39,683 bases of DNA from an uncultured Gemmiger sp. (lineage in GTDB: Bacteria > Bacillota > Clostridia > Oscillospirales > Ruminococcaceae), in assembly GCA_944388125.1 (NCBI GenBank), contig CALXHO010000107.1:1-39683 (forward strand). The letters are read 5' to 3'. Of this stretch, positions 1 to 6,028 are shown one piece after another (position 1 is the first letter of the stretch; every line of letters starts with the position of its first letter). A model generated the notes under the pieces. It had not been told where the DNA came from and made no database searches. It saw nothing but the letters and a program-made list of their open reading frames with translations. Made by a program: the position numbers and the translations under genes.

Positions 1-720
1 GTACCCACCATATACATGGTCGTATTGATTTGCATGCTCATCACAGCAAACAAGCGGTTTCGAAAACTGTTCATATATGGCACGCTCCTGAACTTAATTC
101 TTACCGTTTTGCTTGTGGCCGTCGTGTCTGCGCACGTTCAGGACACTGCCCCCCTTGCTGAAAATATTGCATCTGTCGTCCTTTCCTCCGTTATCTGGGT
201 CACTTACTTTTACCGCTCTGAGCGGGTCCGCGTATATTTCGGCTATCCCGCAAAGACAGAACCGCACACTGAGCCGCCGGTTCCGGGCATTATTCCGGAC
301 CAGATTTCCGCCCATTCCGATCAGATTGCACCGACCACACAGCAGCCCATTTCCCCGTCCTCAGGCGAAACCACACTGAAAATATCTCGCAGTGCAAAAT
401 ACTGGATTGCCGGACTCATTACCTTGTGCCTTCTCGGCTTGGCCGGAACTGGTATTCATGCTGCAATCTCCGACGCCTATGATTCCGGCTTCAACGATGG
501 ATTCAATACTGCGCTTCCTATCGGCTACGACCAAGGGTACAATGCCGGGGAAGATAGTGGTTATACTACCGGATACACGCAAGGCAAGAATACCGGTTAC
601 TTGAATGGCTACCGCTCCGGTGAAATGACCGGTTATCTCAATGGATTCGATGACGCGGTAGCTAATTATGGACAGTACACCATAACCTACATCGAATACG
701 TACTTTCAAAAAGCAAATAA
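1..720 (+). CDS. Membrane protein with DUF2569-like region and Gly-x3 repeat tail (5' end outside window)
   Basis: The frame is open to the window edge and the ATG at 16 has no convincing ribosome site, so the true start is probably upstream. Counting from that ATG, hydrophobic segments lie at about residues 18-38, 50-66 and 129-150. The stretch ending in TYFYRSERVRVYF resembles the end of DUF2569 membrane proteins. A Pro/Thr-rich linker (about 80-118) precedes the last membrane segment. From residue 158 to 210 every fourth residue is Gly (13 of 14 positions; Ala at 166), usually followed by Tyr or Phe. The tetrads group into five 12-residue units of the form xGYx-xGYx-xGxx. The tail follows the last membrane segment, so it probably lies outside the cytoplasm. 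The gene sits beside an integrase and is probably cargo of the integrated element. Its function is unknown; the Gly-x3 pattern recalls the deca-GX3 helix motif of Yae1-type proteins only by analogy. Confidence 0.7.
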   Translation, partial: VPTIYMVVLICMLITANKRFRKLFIYGTLLNLILTVLLVAVVSAHVQDTAPLAENIASVVLSSVIWVTYFYRSERVRVYFGYPAKTEPHTEPPVPGIIPDQISAHSDQIAPTTQQPISPSSGETTLKISRSAKYWIAGLITLCLLGLAGTGIHAAISDAYDSGFNDGFNTALPIGYDQGYNAGEDSGYTTGYTQGKNTGYLNGYRSGEMTGYLNGFDDAVANYGQYTITYIEYVLSKSK

Positions 721-757
721 AAAACGCCCCGCCGGGCGGCCACCCGACGAAGCGTTT
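717..757 (-). terminator. Intrinsic terminator, minus-strand orientation
   Basis: A G+C-rich hairpin with outer arms AAACGC/GCGTTT is followed on the minus strand by TTTTTTATTT. The plus-strand side has only a short T run, so it fits minus-strand transcription better than the end of the preceding plus-strand gene, although it may act on both. Confidence 0.5.
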
Positions 758-782
758 CAATAGATAGCTTGCCCTGCAGGCA

Positions 783-836
783 GGTACAATGCCATCCGCA
801 TTTTGTATTGTACCACCTCCGGGGCAGGCTTTGCAA
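783..836 (-). promoter_or_regulatory. Possible minus-strand promoter and inverted repeat upstream of the integrase
   Basis: On the minus strand TTGCAA (831-836) lies 18 bp from TACAAT (807-812). The -10 overlaps an inverted repeat GGTACAAT (783-790) / ATTGTACC (806-813). A transcript from here would run about 80 nt into the hairpin at 717-757. The repeat could equally be an operator for the integrase gene. No convincing plus-strand promoter was found in this gap. Confidence 0.25.
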
Positions 837-860
837 GCTATACCCTGGAGGTGTTTTATC

Positions 861-2012
861 ATGTCAAAACGTACCGGTACCGCAACCTGGAATGCGGCCA
901 AAGGCCGCTGGCGCATCGATGTTTACAAAAACGGCCGGCAGCGCAGCTTTTATTCATCCAAGCCCGGGCGCGCCGGTAAAAACGAGGCGAACGCAAAAGC
1001 CGATGCCTGGCTGGAAAGCGGAATCACCCAGCGCTCCATCCAACGCCGCGTGGAAGATCTCTGGGCGGACTATCTTGCTGATGTCGAGGCCCGCAGCAGC
1101 CTGGCCAATTACAAGAAAGTCCGTTCCATTGGCGACGCCTATATTTTACCTTTGCTCAGAGCCCGCCGAGTCTCCGAACTCACTGAGGGTGACTTCCAGT
1201 CTCTGCTCAACAAAGCATACAAGCACGGGTCTTTCAGCGGCAACGGCACGCGCAAACTCAAGCCTGGCGAGACGCTCTCACGCAAGACATTGATGAACAT
1301 TGCGTCCACCATCGATAACTTTGTCCGCTACTGCAGGATAACGGCCAAGGCTACCACTCTTCATCTGGAAACGCTGCGCATCCCCCAGGGAGCCCGCACC
1401 AAGGGCAAACGGGTCCTTCTGCCCGACTCGCTCAAGATCCTGCTCTCCAGTGACAAGACCTCCTGGCGCGGTAAAACCATTTCTGATCCTCTAATCCATG
1501 CGTACCGCCTGTCCGTGGTCAGCGGTCTCCGCCCCGGCGAACTCCTCGGCCTGCGGTGGGGCGATGTCTCACCCGACTGTACCAGCATCACCATCCGCCG
1601 GGCCGTCAATACCGACAACGAGATCACCAACGGCAAAAATCAGAATGCCGTCCGCCGCGTGGCCCTTTCCTCTTACGGGCAGGATGCGGTCACCGCTCAA
1701 CTGAATGCCTGCGGTGGTTTTCGCAGCGTCCGCGCCTCCGAGCCTGTGTTTGATATCTCACGCGAGCAGGCTCTGCGCATGGCCTGGTACCGATACTGTG
1801 ACTATAACCACATCCCCCGTGTCACCCTCTACGAGCTGCGCCATACCTTTGTCTCTATCATCCAGGATCTTCCTGAAGGCGAGATCAAGCGCCTGGTCGG
1901 CCACTCCAAAAGCATGGACACCTTCGGCATTTATGCTCACGCTTTGCGCCCCGATGACGAATCCCGCATAGCCGAAAGTGTGACCGCTGCCATTGAAAGC
2001 ATACTCGCCTGA
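861..2012 (+). CDS. int: Tyrosine recombinase / phage-type integrase
   Basis: This is a site-specific recombinase that integrates and excises a mobile element. The ATG at 861 follows TGGAGGTG at good spacing and gives 383 residues; an upstream in-frame start at 789 lacks a ribosome site. An N-terminal arm-binding-like part (about 1-60) and a core-binding domain (about 62-170) precede the catalytic domain. Catalytic residues visible are Arg224 (GLRPGE), Arg327 in YELRHTF, His348 (VGHSK) and the nucleophile Tyr358 (IYAHA). The first His of the usual HxxR box is Tyr324, a substitution I believe occurs in other Firmicute integrases. The gene ends 89 bp before the 3' end of ssrA and reads toward it, so ssrA is the likely attachment site and the element extends off the left edge of the window. 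Confidence 0.93.
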   Translation: MSKRTGTATWNAAKGRWRIDVYKNGRQRSFYSSKPGRAGKNEANAKADAWLESGITQRSIQRRVEDLWADYLADVEARSSLANYKKVRSIGDAYILPLLRARRVSELTEGDFQSLLNKAYKHGSFSGNGTRKLKPGETLSRKTLMNIASTIDNFVRYCRITAKATTLHLETLRIPQGARTKGKRVLLPDSLKILLSSDKTSWRGKTISDPLIHAYRLSVVSGLRPGELLGLRWGDVSPDCTSITIRRAVNTDNEITNGKNQNAVRRVALSSYGQDAVTAQLNACGGFRSVRASEPVFDISREQALRMAWYRYCDYNHIPRVTLYELRHTFVSIIQDLPEGEIKRLVGHSKSMDTFGIYAHALRPDDESRIAESVTAAIESILA

Positions 2013-2060
2013 TACACTGAATTTTCAATAGTACGGTAAAATCCACGGTATTGCAAAAAG

Positions 2061-2097
2061 AAAAGAGCGCCAGAACCAACGTTCTGACGCTCTTTTT
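2061..2097. terminator. Bidirectional intrinsic terminator between integrase and ssrA
   Basis: A near-perfect hairpin with arms AAAAGAGCG.CAGAAC and GTTCTG.CGCTCTTTT and a CAAC loop has T runs on both sides. It serves the integrase gene on the plus strand and tmRNA on the minus strand, and it starts within a few bases of the tmRNA 3' end. Confidence 0.85.
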
Positions 2098-2100
2098 ATT

Positions 2101-2449
2101 TGGTGGAGATGAGGGGAGTCGAACCCCTGTCCGAAAAGAAAGCGGTTAGAGTATCTCCGGGCGCAGTACACTTATTGAATTTTCCGCAGCATGAGCGAGT
2201 GCACGCGCTGTATGCCTTGGTAGCTTCATAAATTCATGACGGACCGCAAAGCTTAAGTCCGTGCACGTTCAGCACCTGTCGACGCCCTGACCCCACGCGG
2301 TGCTAAAGTAGGCAGGACGGCTGCCTTTAATTAGGCAGCGACTGCAACAGTGTTGTTGTCAGTTAATTTGTTTTGAGACTTTTATCGTGGGTCCTCACCA
2401 CGGCCCGCTGCTCACGCCTCTCTCTCCCCGTCGAAACCATTACATCCCC
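2101..2449 (-). ncRNA. ssrA: Transfer-messenger RNA (tmRNA)
   Basis: tmRNA rescues stalled ribosomes by acting as tRNA and then mRNA. The minus strand begins GGGGATGTAATGGTTTCGAC (2449 downward) and ends with a T-arm GGGGTTCGACTCCCC and ATCTCCACCA at 2101. The two ends pair as the acceptor stem and CCA is encoded. The tag reading frame ends at a TAA (2331-2333) and its last 13 codons (2334-2372) give NKLTDNNTVAVAA, a normal degradation tag ending in AA. I could not fix the resume codon with certainty. smpB lies directly upstream on the same strand. The 3' end is the probable attachment site of the integrase-bearing element to the left and remains intact after integration. Confidence 0.95.
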
Positions 2450-2456
2450 ATGATTT

Positions 2457-2474
2457 CGGGGTGGAACCACCCCG
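2457..2474 (-). other. Perfect 8-bp hairpin immediately upstream of tmRNA
   Basis: The arms CGGGGTGG/CCACCCCG with a 2-nt loop lie 7 nt before the tmRNA 5' end and 23 nt after the smpB stop. No T run follows, so it is not a normal terminator. I also see no clear -10 box at the expected place for an ssrA promoter. It may mark processing of a smpB-ssrA precursor. Confidence 0.35.
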
Positions 2475-2497
2475 GGAAAACATAGTATGAGATTTTT

Positions 2498-2980
2498 TCA
2501 GCGTCTTGTTTTAAGCGCGCGCTCAATATCCCGTCTTGCATCGCGCTCCGCGGCTGTTGCGCGCTTGTCAAAGAGCTTTTTGCCTTTGCAAAGTCCCAGC
2601 TCCAGTTTGACTTTGCCGCGTTTGAAATACAGTGACAAAGGCACCAGGGTATATCCCTGCAGTTTGATCTGCTGTGCAAACTGGCGGATTTCGCTTTTAT
2701 GCGCAAGCAGGCGTCGGGGACGCCTTGGGTCCTTATTGAAGATATTGCCCATCTCATAGGGGCTGATATGCATACCTTTGACGATCAGTTCCCCATCATC
2801 AATATCGGCCCAGGAATCCTTGAGTGTCACGCCTCCGTTGCGAAGGCTTTTCACCTCAGTTCCCACCAGTTCAATGCCGGTTTCCAGTGTCTCAATCACA
2901 AAATATTCGTGGCGGGCCTCCCGGTTTTGGGCAATCATCTTGCGGGGCTCCCCCTTTTTTTCCGCTGCCAGAAGACTCAC
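2498..2980 (-). CDS. smpB: SsrA-binding protein SmpB
   Basis: SmpB binds tmRNA and delivers it to stalled ribosomes. The core AQNREARHEYFVIET, GTEVKSLR, MHISPYEMGN and KGKKLFDKR blocks match the family, and the basic C-terminal tail is present. The start is uncertain. A strong AGGAGGTGA lies at about 2981-2989, overlapping the GTG at 2980, which is too close. A CTG at 2971 lies at proper spacing. An ATG at 2938 has its own GGGGGAG but would leave almost nothing before the conserved IAQN block, where homologues carry about ten residues. The interval given uses the GTG. A consensus promoter lies just upstream and ssrA just downstream, so the two trans-translation partners form one unit. Confidence 0.95.
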   Translation of the reverse strand: MSLLAAEKKGEPRKMIAQNREARHEYFVIETLETGIELVGTEVKSLRNGGVTLKDSWADIDDGELIVKGMHISPYEMGNIFNKDPRRPRRLLAHKSEIRQFAQQIKLQGYTLVPLSLYFKRGKVKLELGLCKGKKLFDKRATAAERDARRDIERALKTRR

Positions 2981-3011
2981 CTCCTCACATCTGCTTCAAG
3001 GCAGGAGAGAT

Positions 3012-3040
3012 ATTATAATGCAGTTGCCATTGAATGTCAA
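3012..3040 (-). promoter_or_regulatory. Consensus sigma-A promoter for smpB
   Basis: On the minus strand TTGACA (3040-3035) is followed after exactly 17 bp by TATAAT (3017-3012). It lies between recR and smpB, so smpB has its own strong promoter and need not depend on the dnaX-recR transcript. Confidence 0.88.
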
Positions 3041-3068
3041 GAGGAATTGAATCATTGCATTGAAAAAA

Positions 3069-3668
3069 TTACAGTTCCCCGCGTCCCTGCATCGCACGAT
3101 AAATTGTTGTCTCGTCGGCGTATTCCAGGCTGGAACCCACCGGCAGACCATAGGCAAGGCGGGTCGTTTTAATGCCCAGGGGTTTAATTAGCTTGGCAAG
3201 GTACATGGCCGTCGCCTCTCCCTCCACCGTAGGGCTGGTAGCCATAATGACTTCCTTTACCACATCCGAGTTCAGCCGCGCCAACAGTTCCTTGACACAG
3301 AGCTGATCGGCACCAATGCCATCCATCGGGGAAATCAGTCCATGCAGCACATGGTACAGACCGTTGTACTCATGGGTGCGCTCAATGGACTGGATGTCCC
3401 TCGGGCTCTCCACCACACAGATACAGGAACGGTCCCGCTTGTTGGACAGACAGATTTTGCAGAGTTCGCCCTCTGTGTAATCCTGGCACAGCCTACAGCG
3501 ATGCAGCCCTGTCTTGGCATGTTCGATCGCCTTGGCCAGCTCCATGGCCTGCTCGTTGGACATGGCCATGACTTCGTACGCCATACGGGTGGCTCCTTTG
3601 CGCCCCACACCGGGAAACCTGGCGAACTGATCGATCAGATTTTCCAGCGGTTCCACATGATTCGGCAT
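3069..3668 (-). CDS. recR: Recombination protein RecR
   Basis: RecR acts with RecF and RecO to load RecA at single-strand gaps. The product is 199 residues from the ATG at 3668, which follows GAGAGGAAG at good spacing and gives the normal family length; an in-frame TTG at 3689 would overlap ybaB. Features are an N-terminal helix-hairpin-helix (PGVGRKGATR), a four-Cys zinc finger (CRLC...CKIC) and a Toprim domain (ICVVESPRDI, ATSPTVEGEATA). It is the third gene of dnaX-ybaB-recR, a conserved bacterial order, starting 13 nt after the ybaB stop. Confidence 0.96.
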   Translation of the reverse strand: MPNHVEPLENLIDQFARFPGVGRKGATRMAYEVMAMSNEQAMELAKAIEHAKTGLHRCRLCQDYTEGELCKICLSNKRDRSCICVVESPRDIQSIERTHEYNGLYHVLHGLISPMDGIGADQLCVKELLARLNSDVVKEVIMATSPTVEGEATAMYLAKLIKPLGIKTTRLAYGLPVGSSLEYADETTIYRAMQGRGEL

Positions 3669-3681
3669 TCCGATCTTCCTC

Positions 3682-4023
3682 TCAGCCAAGTCCAGGGATG
3701 TTCATACCGCCGGTCATCTTGGCCATTTCTTCGTCAGCTTCCTTGTCTACGGCTGCTACCGCGCTGTTGACCGCTGCCGCGACCAGATCCTCCAGCATCT
3801 CGATATCATCCGGATCCACTGCCTCCGGCTTGATCTTGACGGCGGTGACCTCGTGCTTACCGGTCATAGTGACCGTAACCAGCTCACCGCTGGCTGTACC
3901 GGTATATTCCTTGGCTTCCAATTCCGCCTGTTTTTCGCGGATGGCATCCTGCATTTTCTGAACCTGACGCATCATGGCGTTGGGATCGGGACGGCCAAAG
4001 CCCTTAGGCATTCTTGCTTTCAT
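3682..4023 (-). CDS. ybaB: Nucleoid-associated protein YbaB/EbfC
   Basis: This small DNA-binding protein of 113 residues forms dimers on DNA. The N-terminal PKGFGRPDPNAMMRQVQKMQ followed by a long helix, the central GELVTVTMTGKHEV strand pair, and the C-terminal MTGGMNIPGLG tail are typical. The ATG follows AAGGAG at good spacing. It sits between dnaX and recR in the usual order and is probably cotranscribed with both; 70 nt separate it from the dnaX stop. Confidence 0.95.
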   Translation of the reverse strand: MKARMPKGFGRPDPNAMMRQVQKMQDAIREKQAELEAKEYTGTASGELVTVTMTGKHEVTAVKIKPEAVDPDDIEMLEDLVAAAVNSAVAAVDKEADEEMAKMTGGMNIPGLG

Positions 4024-4093
4024 ATTGTTTTCTCCTTCTCTGAATTAGAATATGGGATCGCTGTTTCAAAATAAACGGTCTCGGGAAGAAAAA

Positions 4094-5740
4094 TCATTTA
4101 TCTTCCACCACAACATCAACACCCAGCGTTTGCATGGCTTTGAGCGTATCTTCAATGGGGCGGACTTCCTGGCCCGCAGCATCCGTCTGTTTGGGTTCAT
4201 ATGGGCCAATGTTGCACCGGATCCCGCTGACTTCCAGAATAATGCTCTTGAGTGTGCGCCCCGTCTCCTTGTTTTTGCGCATAAAATCGCGGAAGGTCTC
4301 ACTGCACTCAATCAAGACACGCTTGCCGTCATAGTATGCACTGCTTCCACGCAAAAAAGAGCTGAGTGCAGGGTCACGTTCCTGTAACACCTGAAGTACA
4401 GCATGCCATGGCTCAAACGGCTGCGGTGCATGAGCCTGAACCGGTGCGCGCCTTTCCTGATGCATCTGCACCGGAGTGGTCGCTGCCGGAGGCACAGGTG
4501 CCGCTCGAAAATTTTCCTGTTCGGGCCGCGGCGATTCCTCAAAGGGAGGTACAACCGGTGCAGTGGAAGGCACAGGAGACGCCGGTGCCGAGGCAAAGGG
4601 AGCCGGCTGCGCGGACACCGCCACAGAAGGTGCTGCGGCAACTGTAACAGCAGCCGGACGGACTTCCGGCTGTGTCAGTGAAAAGATGGCAAGTTCCAGT
4701 TCGATCCGCTGATCGGTACCGCGCCCCATCTTTTCCAGGGCTTCGCCAAAGGCCTCAATGCCGCGCACAGCTTCCGCTTGTGGCGTGGAAGCCCTTGCCG
4801 CATAAGCCGCTTCTTCCTCCGGAGATACTCCGGCCAGCAGCGTTGTGCCCTGGGGCAGCGATGCCAGCATAAGATTGCGATAATGTCCCGCCAGTTCCAC
4901 GCAGAGCCGACGCATATCCACAGATTTCTGCCGCAGCTCCGCGACCTTTTCCAGCGCAGTGACGGCATCTTTCTTGGCGATGGCATCGCTGATCTCGAAC
5001 AGATATGCCCGGTCTGTAACACCGGCCATCCGCCTGACGAGTGCTTCATCCACCGCCGTACTGACACCGGCACAGGTATCCAGAATGGACAACGCATCAC
5101 GCATGGCACCGTCAGCCAGTCTGCCGATCAGCTGGGCAGCCCCGTCGGTGAGATCAAAGTTTTCCTGGCTCGCCACATAGCGCAGCCGCCCGGCAATATC
5201 CTGTGCCGTAATGCGGGAGAAGTCATACCGCTGGCACCGGCTCAGAATGGTGGCCGGAACCTTCTGTACTTCGGTCGTAGCCAGTATGAAGATAACATGC
5301 GGCGGCGGTTCCTCCATGGTCTTGAGCAGCGCATTGAAAGCAGAGGTGGACAGCATATGCACCTCGTCAATGATATAAACCTTGTACTGGCAGACCGTGG
5401 GCAAAAATGCCGTCTCATCCCTCAGATCACGGATGTCATCCACACTGTTGTTGGAGGCAGCGTCGATCTCGGACACATCAAGAACCGTACCGTCGTCAAT
5501 TCCTCGGCAGACTTCACATTCTCCGCAAGGGTCCGGGCTGGAATGATCCAGACAGTTGATCGCTTTTGCAAAGATTTTGGCGCAGGTCGTCTTACCGGTT
5601 CCACGGGTACCGGTAAACAGATAAGCATGTCCGATCCGCCCCGAGGCGATCTGATTTTGAAGTGCGGTCACAATGGCATCCTGGCCAACCACATCGGCAA
5701 ATTTCTGCGGGCGCCACTTGCGGTACAACGCATGGTACAC
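4094..5740 (-). CDS. dnaX: DNA polymerase III subunit gamma/tau
   Basis: This is the clamp-loader ATPase of the replicative polymerase. A GTG at 5740 follows GGGAGGTG at 7-nt spacing and gives 548 residues starting VYHALYRKWRP, the usual N-terminus. The frame stays open to 5893, but that extension runs through the SRP RNA gene and is not coding. Walker A is GTRGTGKT (44-51), followed by a four-Cys zinc module (CLDHSSPDPCGECEVC), DEVHM as Walker B, and SRC as sensor/arginine finger. A Pro/Ala-rich linker (about 370-450) leads to a C-terminal tau-like domain. The gene lies directly downstream of ffs, as in many Firmicutes, and heads the dnaX-ybaB-recR series. Confidence 0.95.
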   Translation of the reverse strand: MYHALYRKWRPQKFADVVGQDAIVTALQNQIASGRIGHAYLFTGTRGTGKTTCAKIFAKAINCLDHSSPDPCGECEVCRGIDDGTVLDVSEIDAASNNSVDDIRDLRDETAFLPTVCQYKVYIIDEVHMLSTSAFNALLKTMEEPPPHVIFILATTEVQKVPATILSRCQRYDFSRITAQDIAGRLRYVASQENFDLTDGAAQLIGRLADGAMRDALSILDTCAGVSTAVDEALVRRMAGVTDRAYLFEISDAIAKKDAVTALEKVAELRQKSVDMRRLCVELAGHYRNLMLASLPQGTTLLAGVSPEEEAAYAARASTPQAEAVRGIEAFGEALEKMGRGTDQRIELELAIFSLTQPEVRPAAVTVAAAPSVAVSAQPAPFASAPASPVPSTAPVVPPFEESPRPEQENFRAAPVPPAATTPVQMHQERRAPVQAHAPQPFEPWHAVLQVLQERDPALSSFLRGSSAYYDGKRVLIECSETFRDFMRKNKETGRTLKSIILEVSGIRCNIGPYEPKQTDAAGQEVRPIEDTLKAMQTLGVDVVVEDK

Positions 5741-5776
5741 CAACACGCACCTCCCTCGGCTTTGCGGCAAAAAAGT

Positions 5777-5964
5777 AAGCGGACAGGGTTCGCGGGGGTG
5801 TGCCCCGCGGCTGCGCTGCTTTGCATACGGATGCAGGCTTGCCGCGGCGCCGGGTACGCACCGCTTAATGCTGCTCGGTTCCCCGCCTGACATGGTTCAC
5901 AGGGCACCCGCGCACGGGGCCCGCATCCGTATGCAAAACAGCGCAAATACAGCCCTGTCCGCTT
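5777..5964 (-). ncRNA. ffs: Signal recognition particle RNA (4.5S-like)
   Basis: This is the RNA of the bacterial signal recognition particle, which binds Ffh and targets membrane proteins. The apical domain reads GUCAGG-CGG-GGAA-CCG-AGCAGC on the minus strand, the Ffh-binding helix with its GGAA tetraloop and asymmetric loop. The ends pair (AAGCGGACAGGG with CCCUGUCCGCUU), and a long stem pairs GCAUACGGAUGC with GCAUCCGUAUGC. An additional hairpin (plus-strand 5791-5809) sits on the 3' strand near the base. A T-rich run follows the 3' end. The length is about 188 nt, longer than a small SRP RNA but without the usual 5' Alu-type hairpins. The gene precedes dnaX and has its own promoter. Confidence 0.92.
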
Positions 5965-5969
5965 TTAGC

Positions 5970-5998
5970 ATTATACAATACCGCGCGCCCAAATGCAA
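5970..5998 (-). promoter_or_regulatory. Sigma-A promoter for ffs (and possibly dnaX)
   Basis: On the minus strand TTGCAT (5998-5993) is followed after 17 bp by TATAAT (5975-5970). It places the start at about 5963, exactly where the closing SRP RNA stem begins. Confidence 0.88.
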
Positions 5999-6028
5999 GT
6001 GCCGGGCTGCGCAGCCTTTGGCAAAAAA

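Noticed and set aside
5741-5893. N-terminal extension of dnaX to 5893
   Set aside because: The extension is translated SRP RNA sequence, and the GTG at 5740 has the proper ribosome site and the family N-terminus.
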